Assembly: GCF_004570975.1 (NCBI RefSeq)
Contig: NZ_SPPC01000002.1
Coordinates: forward strand, 62,001-126,000
Direction: 5' to 3'
From: Barnesiella sp. WM24
GTDB lineage: Bacteria > Bacteroidota > Bacteroidia > Bacteroidales > Muribaculaceae
Length of the DNA: 64,000 nucleotides
Every line of letters begins with the position of its first letter. Within the stretch, counting starts at the first letter, position 1. Made by a program: the position numbers and the translations under genes. Below the pieces are notes generated by a model. That model worked only from the letters and a program-made list of their open reading frames with translations. It had not been told where the DNA came from and ran no database searches. Positions 27,657 to 36,694 of this stretch are shown here, one piece after another.

Positions 27657-28403
27657 ATGAACGCTTTAATCATTGAAGACGACCAGGCGGCAATCAACGC
27701 TCTTAAAGAGAAGCTGGCGCAATATCCCGACATAACAATCGCCGCAACCGCCTCCAACGGCATAGATGGAATAGAGTCCATAATCAAGCATAAGCCCGAC
27801 ATACTTTTCCTTGACGTGATGCTGCCTGACACTAACGGCATAAGAATCCTTGACACGCTCAACGAAATGCCTGACATACCGGTATATGTCGTCATATACA
27901 CCGCACACGATGACTATATCCTCCCGGCATTCCGCAATCACGCATGTGACTGCCTTCTCAAGCCTATCGACGATAAAGAGCTGAAGATTGTCATGGAGAG
28001 ATTTTCCGACTATATAAACAACGGTCTTGACCGCTTCTCCACCCGAAGGGCGAAAAGCGCCAATGACAAGCTTATTTTCTACACTAACACCGAGGATTTC
28101 AGGATTGTCTCCATTCAAGACATCTGCACCTTCAGATACTCGGCGGAAAACAGATGCTGGCAAGCGATAGCGTCATCGTCCTCAAAACCGATGCCGCTGA
28201 AACGCAGTGTATCAAAAGACTCGATACTCAGCATTGACAACTGCTTTGTACAGGTCAGCAAACGCCATATAATAAACATCAACTACTTGATGGAAGTGAA
28301 AGACGGGTTGTGTCATTTTTATCCGCCGTTTGACAAAATCAACGATGTGAAAGTCGGACGTCTGTTCCGGAGAAAACTCATCAGCCGATGCTGCAACATC
28401 TAA
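27657..28403 (+). CDS. LytTR-family response regulator
   Basis: The 248-residue protein has a receiver domain with the acidic pocket (E7, D8, D9), phospho-acceptor D53 in LFLDVMLPDTNG, and the conserved Lys in CLLKPIDD (about 104). A C-terminal LytTR DNA-binding domain follows (about 140-245), recognisable by FYTNTEDFRIVSIQDICTFRYSAENR, SIDNCFVQVSKRHIININYL and VGRLFRRKL. It is transcribed with the LytS-type kinase directly upstream and should be its target. The genes it controls are not evident here. Confidence 0.92.
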   Translation: MNALIIEDDQAAINALKEKLAQYPDITIAATASNGIDGIESIIKHKPDILFLDVMLPDTNGIRILDTLNEMPDIPVYVVIYTAHDDYILPAFRNHACDCLLKPIDDKELKIVMERFSDYINNGLDRFSTRRAKSANDKLIFYTNTEDFRIVSIQDICTFRYSAENRCWQAIASSSSKPMPLKRSVSKDSILSIDNCFVQVSKRHIININYLMEVKDGLCHFYPPFDKINDVKVGRLFRRKLISRCCNI

Positions 28404-28423
28404 GGAGGGTCTGAAGTGTGAAA

Positions 28424-28459
28424 CAGCGGTCATTATTTTCACGAAAAAAATGACCGCTG
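28424..28459 (+). terminator. Hairpin after the response regulator gene
   Basis: Bases 28424-28434 pair perfectly with 28449-28459 (11 bp, CAGCGGTCATT), extended by A/T pairs with one mismatch towards a small loop. It starts 20 bases after the stop codon. No T-tract follows, so terminator strength is uncertain. Confidence 0.6.
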
Positions 28460-28713
28460 CCACATAGTATAGATTAATATCTCTTAATCTCAAACATTAC
28501 AAAGATACAAGTAATAATCCACTAAATAAAACGCCATAACGCTGCCCGACAAGCCAATATGCAGGTTTTATAGATTATCTTGCAGCATACGGTTAACAAG
28601 CGGTAAAATTATCTTGTCAAAAAAAGTCGCCGCCGACTGCCCCGTTAAGTAATTTTAGCGTATCAGAATGACATATTCACATCCGTAAGCGCTGTCAATT
28701 CATAAAATTACAC

Positions 28714-28721
28714 TATATTTG
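28714..28721 (+). promoter_or_regulatory. -7 element for pgk
   Basis: TATATTTG matches the Bacteroidetes -7 consensus 57 bases before the chosen pgk ATG. No matching -33 TTTG is seen. Confidence 0.5.
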
Positions 28722-28777
28722 CACTGCGTAAATGTAGATTGAAAAGACATTATTTGACTCTTAATATATTAACCAAG

Positions 28778-30031
28778 ATGCAAAAGATTGACAATTACAA
28801 TTTTGCCGGTAAGAAGGCAATAGTCAGAGTAGACTTCAATGTACCTCTGGATGAGAATGGCAAGATTACCGATGATACCCGTATCCGCGGTGCTCTCCCC
28901 ACCCTCAAAAAAATTCTTGAAGATGGCGGAAGCCTGATCATCATGTCACACATGGGCAAGCCCAAAGGCAAGGTTAATCCGAAATTCTCTCTCGCTCAGA
29001 TTAAAGATGACGTAGCTAAGGCTCTCGGTCGTGATGTTAAATTTGCGCCTGACTGCGCTAACGCAGAGGAAGCCGCAGCCAACCTGAAGCCGGGTGAAGT
29101 GCTTCTTCTCGAAAACCTCCGTTTCTATCCTGAAGAAGAAGGCAAGCCCGTAGGTATCGACAAAGAAGATCCCGCTTACGAAGCTGCCAAGAAAGAGATG
29201 AAAGAGCGTCAGAAGGAATTTGCCAAGAAGCTTGCAAGCTATGCTGACGTATATGTAAACGATGCATTCGGAACAGCTCACCGCAAACACGCCTCTACCG
29301 CTGTCATCGCCGACAACTTCGCTCCTGAAAACAAGATGCTCGGCTACCTGATGGAAAAGGAAGTACAGGCTGTCGACAACATCCTCAAAGATATCAAGCG
29401 TCCGTTCACCGCTATCATGGGCGGCTCTAAGGTTTCCACCAAAATCGGTATCATCGAGAACCTCATGGACAAGGTTGACAACCTAATCCTCTGTGGTGGC
29501 ATGACCTACACATTTGCAAAAGCTCAGGGTGGCAAAATCGGCAAATCAATCGTTGAAGACGACAAGCTTGACCTTGCGCTTGACATCATCAAGAAAGCTA
29601 AGGAAAAGGGTGTAAATCTTATCCTCGGCACCGACTGTGTAGCAGCCAATGACTTCAGCAACGACGCAGAGACAATGATATGCCCCTGCAACGACATACC
29701 TGACGGCTGGGAAGGTCTTGACGCAGGTCCTGAAACCCGTAAGGCTTTTGCCGAGGCTATCCGTCCGTCAAAGACTATCCTCTGGAACGGTCCTGCAGGC
29801 GTATTTGAGTTTGACAACTTCACTGCCGGCTCACGCGCAATCGCAGAAGCAATCGTAGAAGCTACCAACAACGGAGCGTTCTCGCTTGTAGGCGGTGGTG
29901 ACTCTGTAGCTTGCGTTAACAAGTTTGGTCTTGCCGACCAGGTTTCTTATGTTTCTACCGGCGGTGGCGCTCTTCTTGAGGCTATCGAAGGCAAGATTCT
30001 CCCCGGCGTAGCTGCAATCCAGGGCAAATAA
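28778..30031 (+). CDS. pgk: Phosphoglycerate kinase
   Basis: PGK transfers phosphate from 1,3-bisphosphoglycerate to ADP in glycolysis. I start at ATG 28778 ([28 protein letters not shown]), giving the standard length of 417 residues. Substrate-binding RVDFNVPLD and the [10 protein letters not shown] loop, [27 protein letters not shown], and the nucleotide-binding [13 protein letters not shown] and GGGDSVA segments are all present. It is monocistronic, with a terminator directly after it. Codon choice looks more uniform than in neighbours, as expected of a highly expressed gene; that is an impression and not a calculation. Confidence 0.96.
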   Translation: MQKIDNYNFAGKKAIVRVDFNVPLDENGKITDDTRIRGALPTLKKILEDGGSLIIMSHMGKPKGKVNPKFSLAQIKDDVAKALGRDVKFAPDCANAEEAAANLKPGEVLLLENLRFYPEEEGKPVGIDKEDPAYEAAKKEMKERQKEFAKKLASYADVYVNDAFGTAHRKHASTAVIADNFAPENKMLGYLMEKEVQAVDNILKDIKRPFTAIMGGSKVSTKIGIIENLMDKVDNLILCGGMTYTFAKAQGGKIGKSIVEDDKLDLALDIIKKAKEKGVNLILGTDCVAANDFSNDAETMICPCNDIPDGWEGLDAGPETRKAFAEAIRPSKTILWNGPAGVFEFDNFTAGSRAIAEAIVEATNNGAFSLVGGGDSVACVNKFGLADQVSYVSTGGGALLEAIEGKILPGVAAIQGK

Positions 30032-30050
30032 TAGGAAAATCAATTATAAC

Positions 30051-30092
30051 GAGGATGCGTCGGTCTTTTTAATTGACGCATCCTCTTTCTTT
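30051..30092 (+). terminator. Intrinsic terminator after pgk
   Basis: A perfect 11-bp stem (30051-30061 with 30075-30085) with a 13-base loop is followed by TTTCTTTT. It begins 20 bases after the pgk stop. Confidence 0.88.
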
Positions 30093-30109
30093 TATACAGA
30101 AATCTTACA

Positions 30110-31291
30110 ATGATAGGTCAAGACGATAAAGAAATGCTTGAATGGGTGGAGACGCATATCAATGAGGATCCCATAAAACTCAGGCTGAAATATAGCGGCA
30201 AACTGCCGTGGCTGGACATGGCTTTACTGCAGATCGAATGTCGCAGAAAAGCCAGAAAAAAGCTGCCTGACACCTTGAAATGTAAAGATTTCATATTTCC
30301 CACCCTACTTTCCGAGGAGCAATGCACAAGCGACATGCTTGCCGAATTTCACGCATCACTGATTGACGAGGGGACGACTGTGGCCGACCTCACCGGCGGA
30401 CTTGGCATAGACACATTCCATATAGCAGCCCGCGCCTCGGCCGTGACCGTGACGGAGCAGAATCCGGTTGTCGCTGAAGCATTACGTCACAACGCCAAAG
30501 CCCTTGGCAAAGGGAATGTAGAGGTAATCAATGATGATTGCGGTAATTTCCTTGATTCTACCGACAGGCACTATGACATCATGTTCATAGATCCGGCACG
30601 AAGAGGAGCGGCAGGAGAAAGGGTCTACCGTCTTTCCGACTGTACCCCAGACGTGACAGCACTGCTCCCGCTGATTGCAAAGAAATCAGGCAGGCTCATA
30701 CTAAAGGCGTCACCGATGCTTGACATAACGCAGGTATTGCGCGAGCTTCCGGCTACGACCGACCTGTATGTCGTAGGCACGGCTACCGAATGTAAAGAGA
30801 TGGTTGCCGACATATCATTCGATGCCGGAAAAAAGACACCGGAGATACACCTGTGGACTCCGGATAAAAAATTTACATTCACTCAAGAAGAAGAGAGCGG
30901 AGCTACGGCAAACTATGACCTTCCGGCGGCCGGAGGATACCTGTATGAACCCGGAGCCACACTGATGAAAGCGGCGCCCTACAAATTATTGTCACAGCGT
31001 TTCGGCGTCAGCAAGCTACACCATAACACCCACCTGTATTACTCTCCGTCGCTAATCGACGGCTTTCCGGGAGAAGCGTGGCATATTGACCGTGTAGCCG
31101 AATTTTCCTCGGGAGAGCTGAAAAGACTCGCCAAAGAATATCCGAGGATAAATGTCGCAGTGCGCAACTTCGACTATACAGCCGACTGGCTCAGGAAGAA
31201 GCTAAAAGTAAAAGACGGTGACGACAGGCGCCTTATCGGCACAACGCTTTGCGACGGCAGCAAGGCAATGCTGATACTTTCACGTCCTTAG
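30110..31291 (+). CDS. Class I SAM-dependent methyltransferase, PG_1098-like (THUMP-like domain)
   Basis: The 393-residue product has a helical N-terminal region, then a SAM-binding fold with motif I as VADLTGGLGIDTFHIAARASAVTVTEQNP and a DPAR catalytic-type motif in DIMFIDPARRGAAGERVYRLSDC. The C-terminus carries a ferredoxin-like and THUMP-like region known from Porphyromonas PG_1098 relatives. Its substrate is unknown, probably RNA given the family resemblance; that is inference. It follows the pgk terminator and is convergent with smpB, whose stop lies 4 bases away. Confidence 0.85.
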   Translation: MIGQDDKEMLEWVETHINEDPIKLRLKYSGKLPWLDMALLQIECRRKARKKLPDTLKCKDFIFPTLLSEEQCTSDMLAEFHASLIDEGTTVADLTGGLGIDTFHIAARASAVTVTEQNPVVAEALRHNAKALGKGNVEVINDDCGNFLDSTDRHYDIMFIDPARRGAAGERVYRLSDCTPDVTALLPLIAKKSGRLILKASPMLDITQVLRELPATTDLYVVGTATECKEMVADISFDAGKKTPEIHLWTPDKKFTFTQEEESGATANYDLPAAGGYLYEPGATLMKAAPYKLLSQRFGVSKLHHNTHLYYSPSLIDGFPGEAWHIDRVAEFSSGELKRLAKEYPRINVAVRNFDYTADWLRKKLKVKDGDDRRLIGTTLCDGSKAMLILSRP

Positions 31292-31295
31292 AGCC

Positions 31296-31748
31296 CTATT
31301 TTTCAAACATCCGCGCCATATTGCGCTTATCCTCACGCTCCTTTATCGACTGACGCTTGTCATACTCTTTCTTGCCTCGACCGATGCCTATCACCAGCTT
31401 GGCAAGACCTCGCTCATTTATAAACAGTCGCATCGGCACGATAGTAAAGCCTGACTCTTTGCCGTTTTTTTCAAGTTTGGCTATCTCTTTCTTATTAAGA
31501 AGAAGCTTGCGGTCGCGGCGCTCAGCATGATTATTGTATGTCCCGTAAAAATATTCGGCAATATACATGTTCTTAATCCAAACCTCACCGTTGTTTACGT
31601 AACAGAACGTGTCGACCAGACTTGCCTTTCCAAGCCTCAGTGACTTGATTTCAGTTCCGGTAAGCACGATGCCGGCTGTAAAAGTGTCGGATATGGCGTA
31701 ATCAAATGTCGCCCTGCGGTTTTTTATATTGATATCTTTGCTGTTCAT
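31296..31748 (-). CDS. smpB: SsrA-binding protein SmpB
   Basis: SmpB binds tmRNA and delivers it to stalled ribosomes for trans-translation. I start at ATG 31748 ([18 protein letters not shown]), giving 150 residues; the open frame can be extended two codons to TTG 31754. Conserved family segments are [34 protein letters not shown] and the basic C-terminus [26 protein letters not shown]. Translation starts two bases after the stop of the upstream Yip1 gene. The tmRNA gene is not in this window. Confidence 0.95.
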   Translation of the reverse strand: MNSKDINIKNRRATFDYAISDTFTAGIVLTGTEIKSLRLGKASLVDTFCYVNNGEVWIKNMYIAEYFYGTYNNHAERRDRKLLLNKKEIAKLEKNGKESGFTIVPMRLFINERGLAKLVIGIGRGKKEYDKRQSIKEREDKRNMARMFEK

Positions 31749-31750
31749 AA

Positions 31751-32308
31751 TCAATTGGCATAAGGTATTACCTTATTAAACAAAATTTCGAGCACATATG
31801 GCATTACAAGTATAGCCACCGATGCAATAAAAATAAATGTGAAGCTCCGCTCTTCCATTACAGCCAGATAGCGCCGACCCATCCACATCACGACAATTGT
31901 GAACAACGGAAGAAACTGCACAATCGACAATTCTGTAGGAAGACAGTTGGATACTATTTTTATAAGCGCCAATAGAGAAATATTATATAATGCAAATGTA
32001 TGATATTTCTTTTCATTAGGCTCTCCGTCCACCACCTTGCCGAGAAAAATCGCAAACAGGAACGAGGCGAGGAAATATGACACAAAATATTTCACAAACG
32101 TTATTATCGCTCCTTGAATCAGTGTGGCCATTCCAAGGTCGGCGTCATACAGCCGACATATGAAGACAGAACACGCCGTAACACCAAGCAAGGGATAAAA
32201 ACCGTCGGAACATATCTTGCGCGGTTCTTCCCCGACAGCAGCTATATCCTCCCAGCCCTTTGCCGGAGAAATTATCAATTGTATAAGGCAAGTAAGAAAC
32301 TTCAGCAT
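31751..32308 (-). CDS. Yip1-family membrane protein
   Basis: The 185-residue product begins [26 protein letters not shown], the typical opening of bacterial Yip1-domain proteins. It has five predicted hydrophobic segments (about residues 35-52, 60-95, 108-125, 130-145, 155-178). Its function is unknown, perhaps membrane organisation. It is directly upstream of smpB, with almost touching genes, so they share a transcript. A -7 element lies at 32329-32336. Confidence 0.8.
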   Translation of the reverse strand: MLKFLTCLIQLIISPAKGWEDIAAVGEEPRKICSDGFYPLLGVTACSVFICRLYDADLGMATLIQGAIITFVKYFVSYFLASFLFAIFLGKVVDGEPNEKKYHTFALYNISLLALIKIVSNCLPTELSIVQFLPLFTIVVMWMGRRYLAVMEERSFTFIFIASVAILVMPYVLEILFNKVIPYAN

Positions 32309-32328
32309 CTCAATCTATTTTGGGATAG

Positions 32329-32336
32329 CAAAGTTA
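32329..32336 (-). promoter_or_regulatory. -7 element for the Yip1-smpB unit
   Basis: On the minus strand TAACTTTG matches the consensus 20 bases before the ATG. No TTTG is seen at -33. Confidence 0.45.
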
Positions 32337-32358
32337 GCAATATATCTCCAAAAAATTG

Positions 32359-32366
32359 TAATTTTG
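32359..32366 (+). promoter_or_regulatory. -7 element for the DUF5606 gene
   Basis: TAATTTTG matches TAnnTTTG 38 bases before ATG 32405. It is divergent from, and 22 bases away from, the minus-strand -7 element. Confidence 0.4.
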
Positions 32367-32404
32367 TAATTGCGAAATATAAATTCAAAATATAAATAAC
32401 GACA

Positions 32405-32836
32405 ATGTTGAAGACAATTTTGGCAATTTCCGGAAAGCCCGGACTTTTCAAGCTTGTAAGCCAGGGAAAAAACATGCTTATCGTCGAGTCGCTCTCTACC
32501 GGTAAGCGCACTCCTGCATACGCTCATGACAAAGTAATCTCACTTGGCGACATCGCTATCTACACAGTAGACGAAGATGTTCCCCTTACCTCTGTCTTTG
32601 AGACTATCAAGGAGAAAAACGATGCTAAGCAGGTCGACGTGAAGTCATTTAAAGATGACCACGAGATTCGCAAATATTTCAAGGAGATACTTCCCGACTT
32701 TGATGAAGACCGCGTGTACACCAACGACATCAAGAAAGTATTTAACTGGTACAACCTTCTTGTAGCCGCAGGTATCACCGACTTTGCAGAAAAAGAAGAA
32801 GAAACAACTGCCGAAGAAAACAAAGACGCAGAATAA
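32405..32836 (+). CDS. DUF5606 domain protein
   Basis: This 143-residue cytoplasmic protein matches the DUF5606 family known from Bacteroidetes. The N-terminus MLKTILAISGKPGLFKLVSQGKNMLIVESL and the KRTPAYAHDKVISLGDIAIYT segment are characteristic. A DFDEDRVYTNDIKKVFNWYNLLVAAGITDF block follows, and a very acidic tail (EKEEETTAEENKDAE) ends the protein. No function is established. The N-terminal part looks like a small beta-rich domain. It is monocistronic and bounded by a strong bidirectional terminator. Confidence 0.85.
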   Translation: MLKTILAISGKPGLFKLVSQGKNMLIVESLSTGKRTPAYAHDKVISLGDIAIYTVDEDVPLTSVFETIKEKNDAKQVDVKSFKDDHEIRKYFKEILPDFDEDRVYTNDIKKVFNWYNLLVAAGITDFAEKEEETTAEENKDAE

Positions 32837-32849
32837 GCAACGCGCCATT

Positions 32850-32896
32850 AAAAAGCGATAGCCCCTGAGCCGGAAGCTCAGGGGCTATCGCTTTTT
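32850..32896. terminator. Strong bidirectional terminator between the DUF5606 gene and lon
   Basis: A perfect 21-bp stem (32850-32870 with 32876-32896) with a 5-base loop is flanked by A5 on the left and T6 on the right. It lies 13 bases after the plus-strand gene and 11 bases after the end of the minus-strand lon gene, so it should serve both. Confidence 0.92.
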
Positions 32897-32907
32897 TGTA
32901 TATCAAG

Positions 32908-35331
32908 TTAAAGTTCAAGAGCGTTGTTCACCTTTTCCGGGAGCAAGGCTATATCAAGCACCTCAAGCACAGTGTTGACATAATGGAAATTCACCCCGGC
33001 AACATATACCGCGTCAATATCGGCGATATCCTTCCGGTTTTCATTAGAGAGGATTATATCGGTAATGCCCGCACGCTTTGCCGCAAGAATCTTTTCCTTT
33101 ATTCCGCCTACAGGAAGCACCTTTCCACGCAATGTAATCTCGCCCGTCATGGCGACACGCGGGCGAATCTTACGCTGGGTAAACGCCGATGCAATAGAAG
33201 TCGCCATTGTTATGCCTGCCGACGGTCCATCCTTAGGTATGGCTCCTTCGGGAACATGAAGATGGAGCTGATATTTTTCAAACACCTCTTCAGGAATACC
33301 GATTTCGGCAGCATGGCTTTTCACATACTGCAAAGCAATCGCCGCCGACTCCTTCATCACATTACCAAGATTTCCGGTAAGGGTCAGCTTGTCGCCCTTT
33401 ATTCCGGAGAGTGACGACTCAATGAAAAGAATCTCTCCTCCCACGGCAGTCCATGCCAGTCCCGTCACCACACCGGCAAAATCATTTCCTTCATAGCGGT
33501 CCTTGCTGAATCGCTCGACACCGAGAAAATCTTTCAAGTGTTTAGGCTGTATCTTTGACGGCACTTTCTTCCCGAGCATCTTGGCAAGAATGACCTTGCG
33601 CACTATCGCCGAAAGCTCCTTTTCAAGCTGCCTTACACCGCTTTCCGAAGTGTATTTCTCGATAATGTCCACAATCGCCTCGGGAGTCACGTTGACATCC
33701 TTAGGCTTCAGATTATTCTCCTTGCGCAAAGTAGGAAGGATATGACGGAGCGCAATCTCTACTTTTTCCTCAAGTAGATAACCAGCGAGATTTATTATCT
33801 CCATTCGGTCAAGCAACGGCTGCGACAAAGTAGACAGAGTATTGGCAGTAGCGATAAACAGCACTTTTGACAAGTCGTAGTCTACATCTATATAATTGTC
33901 ATGGAAACGACAATTCTGCTCCGGGTCAAGCACCTCAAGCAATGCAGCCGAGGGGTCGCCTTTAAAGTCACTGCCGATTTTATCGACTTCATCAAGCAAT
34001 AAGACCGGGTTGGAATCGCCGGCACGCTTGATTGCGTCAATTATACGACCGGGCATCGCCCCTATGTAAGTGCGCCTGTGTCCGCGAATCTCCGCCTCAT
34101 CATGCATGCCGCCAAGCGACACACGCTGATAAGAACGTCCGAGGGCCGCGGCAATAGAACGTCCGAGAGAAGTCTTTCCGACACCGGGAGGTCCGACAAG
34201 ACATATTATCGGTGCCTTTCCCGACGGATTATTCATCAACACGGCTATCTGTTCGAGTATACGCTCCTTGACTTTGGCGAGACCGTAATGATCAACATCG
34301 AGAGTATCACGGGCAAGTCCGAGGTCGGTATTCAGTTCAGAGTATTTCTCCCACGGCAGATCGAGAAGAGTCTCAAGGTAGCTGAACTGAACTGCATAGT
34401 CGGGACTTTGCGGATTCAATCGCCCAAGCTTGTCAAGCTCCTTGTCAAATACCTTGCGCGCCGCCACGCTGAAAGCGACATTCTTCGACCTTTCACGCAA
34501 TGAATCACGGTCATCATCGCTGTCACCGTAAAGCTCCTGTCTTATAGCCTCCATCTGCTGGTGCAGGAAAGCCTGACGCTGGTTCTGCTCAAAATTCTCG
34601 CGCGCGATTGACTGAATCTTTTGTGTCACCTGCTGCATCCGCTCAAATTCAGTGAGCTCGAGCAATAGCATGCGCGCACGCTCTTTGACCGAATTTTCAA
34701 CAAGGAGCGCGCCTTTCTTTCCCGACGATATGGGAGCCTGGCTGCATATCAGGTTAATCAGCCCCACGGGTTCAGGATAATTCTGCACGTTATGGGCAAA
34801 GTCCTGCGCGCCATCGATATTTTCAAGCATCTTTAGCGTCATGTCTTTTACCGCCTTGACAATAGCGGCAAAAGTCTTGTCGTTGCTTCTTGGCTTTTGC
34901 TCCTTAATCAGCTCTACTCGCGCCATCAGCGTCGAGTCAAACGTTATCGTGTCAGACAGCCCGACAACCCTGAATTTCTCACGCGCACGTATAAGTGCGG
35001 TGTGCTGCCCGTCAGGCAAATCAAAAATCTTGAGAACATCGGCAACGACTCCATAGGGTTGCAGATTGTCAATACCCGGATTTTCATCCTCAGGATTAAG
35101 CTGACACACAACCCCAAGCGGAGTGCCTTTCTCAAAGGCAAGCTTAGCCACTTTCAGCGACTGCTCCCTTACCAGCGACAATGGAGTCGCCACTGTAGGG
35201 AAAAGGACAAGATTGCGTGTAGGCAGGATAGGCAATGCCTCCGTGTCAGGAGCGGCATTGAACTTGCCTGAATCAATCTCAATCTGTCCTAATGATATTA
35301 TGCGTGGATTATCGTTATCTGAATTAGTCAT
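32908..35331 (-). CDS. lon: ATP-dependent protease Lon
   Basis: Lon degrades misfolded and regulatory proteins in the cytoplasm. The 807-residue product has an N-terminal substrate-binding domain (PILPTRNLVLFPTVATPLSL onward) and a coiled-coil region (about 225-300). The AAA+ module has Walker A GPPGVGKTS (about 380-388) and Walker B LLLDEVDKIG. The C-terminal protease domain has catalytic Ser about 704 in PKDGPSAGITM and the Lys about 747 in GGIKEKILAAKRAG. Length agrees with LonA. It lies 54 bases downstream of thrC in the same direction but probably has its own promoter in that gap, which I could not identify. Confidence 0.95.
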   Translation of the reverse strand: MTNSDNDNPRIISLGQIEIDSGKFNAAPDTEALPILPTRNLVLFPTVATPLSLVREQSLKVAKLAFEKGTPLGVVCQLNPEDENPGIDNLQPYGVVADVLKIFDLPDGQHTALIRAREKFRVVGLSDTITFDSTLMARVELIKEQKPRSNDKTFAAIVKAVKDMTLKMLENIDGAQDFAHNVQNYPEPVGLINLICSQAPISSGKKGALLVENSVKERARMLLLELTEFERMQQVTQKIQSIARENFEQNQRQAFLHQQMEAIRQELYGDSDDDRDSLRERSKNVAFSVAARKVFDKELDKLGRLNPQSPDYAVQFSYLETLLDLPWEKYSELNTDLGLARDTLDVDHYGLAKVKERILEQIAVLMNNPSGKAPIICLVGPPGVGKTSLGRSIAAALGRSYQRVSLGGMHDEAEIRGHRRTYIGAMPGRIIDAIKRAGDSNPVLLLDEVDKIGSDFKGDPSAALLEVLDPEQNCRFHDNYIDVDYDLSKVLFIATANTLSTLSQPLLDRMEIINLAGYLLEEKVEIALRHILPTLRKENNLKPKDVNVTPEAIVDIIEKYTSESGVRQLEKELSAIVRKVILAKMLGKKVPSKIQPKHLKDFLGVERFSKDRYEGNDFAGVVTGLAWTAVGGEILFIESSLSGIKGDKLTLTGNLGNVMKESAAIALQYVKSHAAEIGIPEEVFEKYQLHLHVPEGAIPKDGPSAGITMATSIASAFTQRKIRPRVAMTGEITLRGKVLPVGGIKEKILAAKRAGITDIILSNENRKDIADIDAVYVAGVNFHYVNTVLEVLDIALLPEKVNNALEL

Positions 35332-35385
35332 TGTAAAAAGCTGATATTATCTGCATCACTCAATAGCAAAAGGTGTGCCAAAATC

Positions 35386-36690
35386 TCAGAGTGACATAAG
35401 ATATTTCTTGAACGCAGGGAACTGCGCGCTCATTTTCACCGTCTCCTTTTTCCCTTTCATAAAGGCGGCAAGGCGGTCGGGCACATTTACAGGCTCACCT
35501 GTTATAGCCTCTACCGTTTCCTTGAACTTTGCAGGATGGGCTGTCTCAAGGAATATACCGGTCTCTCCGGGAGCCAGATACTCCGTCAGCGCACGATATG
35601 CCACCGCTCCATGAGGATCGAGCAGATAGCCGGTGCGGTCATATGTCTCTTTAAGAGTGGCACGTATCAGGTCATCATCATAGGTGCATCCGCTTATCTC
35701 CGCAGCTATGGCATCATGGGAATTACCGTACAGGTCAAGAATACGGGCAAAGTTGGACGGATCACCGACATCCATAGCATTGGCGATAGTAGCCACCGAT
35801 TTACGCGGGTTATACTTTCCGGTGAGGAGATATTCATAGAACACATCATTACGGTTATTTGCCGCGATAAACCGTTTTATAGGGAGTCCCATGCGTTTTC
35901 CGATAAGACCGGCACATATATTGCCGAAATTTCCGCTCGGCACAGCCACAACCACATTGTCAGTCTTCTCCCCCATCCTTATCAACTGCGCATAAGCATG
36001 AAAATAATAAAACATCTGCGGGATAAAACGAGCCACATTGATTGAATTGGCGGAGGTAAGCTTCATCTTTTCATTAAGCTCCTTGTCCATGAATGCCGAC
36101 TTGACAAGAGCCTGACAGTCATCAAAGGTCCCATCTACCTCGATAGCAGTGATATTTGAGCCGAGAGTCGTGAACTGAGCTTCCTGAATCTTGCTTACCT
36201 TATCTTTAGGATAGAGGACAAACACCTTTACCCCGGGGACATTGAGAAATCCGTTTGCCACGGCACTGCCTGTATCGCCTGATGTAGCCACAAGCACATT
36301 TACATCACCCTCGCTGTCGGCGGCATTAAAATGCCCGAGCAGACGGGCCATAAATCGAGCGCCCACATCTTTAAACGCGAGTGTAGGACCATGAAACAGC
36401 TCCAATGAATAGCGTCTGTCATCCACCTTAACCAGCGGAATCTCGAAATTCAGAGTGTCGTTGACTATTGTCTTTAGAGTTTCGGAATCTATGTCTTCGC
36501 CAAAAAGTGTATTAGCTACCACATAAGCGATGTCGGTAAGCGACATTTCCCCTATATGATTGAAAAAAGCCTTGGGGATAGTGGCTATGCGTTCAGGCAT
36601 GTATAGCCCGCGGTCAGGGGCAAGCCCCCTCACTACGGCATCCTGAAGTGTTGTAAATTCTGATTGACGGTTAGTGCTGTAATATCTCAT
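35386..36690 (-). CDS. thrC: Threonine synthase
   Basis: ThrC converts O-phosphohomoserine to threonine using PLP. The 434-residue product has the family opening MRYYSTNRQSEFTTLQDAVVRGLAPDRGLYMPE and the PLP lysine (K107) in HGPTLAFKDVGARFMAR. The ATSGDTGSAVANGF phosphate-binding loop and SANSINVARFIPQMFYYFHAYAQL are also present. It is the third gene of the threonine operon and begins 4 bases after the homoserine kinase-like gene. Confidence 0.94.
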   Translation of the reverse strand: MRYYSTNRQSEFTTLQDAVVRGLAPDRGLYMPERIATIPKAFFNHIGEMSLTDIAYVVANTLFGEDIDSETLKTIVNDTLNFEIPLVKVDDRRYSLELFHGPTLAFKDVGARFMARLLGHFNAADSEGDVNVLVATSGDTGSAVANGFLNVPGVKVFVLYPKDKVSKIQEAQFTTLGSNITAIEVDGTFDDCQALVKSAFMDKELNEKMKLTSANSINVARFIPQMFYYFHAYAQLIRMGEKTDNVVVAVPSGNFGNICAGLIGKRMGLPIKRFIAANNRNDVFYEYLLTGKYNPRKSVATIANAMDVGDPSNFARILDLYGNSHDAIAAEISGCTYDDDLIRATLKETYDRTGYLLDPHGAVAYRALTEYLAPGETGIFLETAHPAKFKETVEAITGEPVNVPDRLAAFMKGKKETVKMSAQFPAFKKYLMSL

Positions 36691-36694
36691 TGTA

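Larger units (their letters stand above)
28404..28777. other. Intergenic region between the response regulator and pgk
   Basis: About 370 bases without a gene. It holds the hairpin at 28424-28459 and the pgk -7 element at 28714-28721. The rest is AT-rich with no coding frame of note. The open frame before pgk from TTG 28739 is an artefact of the leader. Confidence 0.6.
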
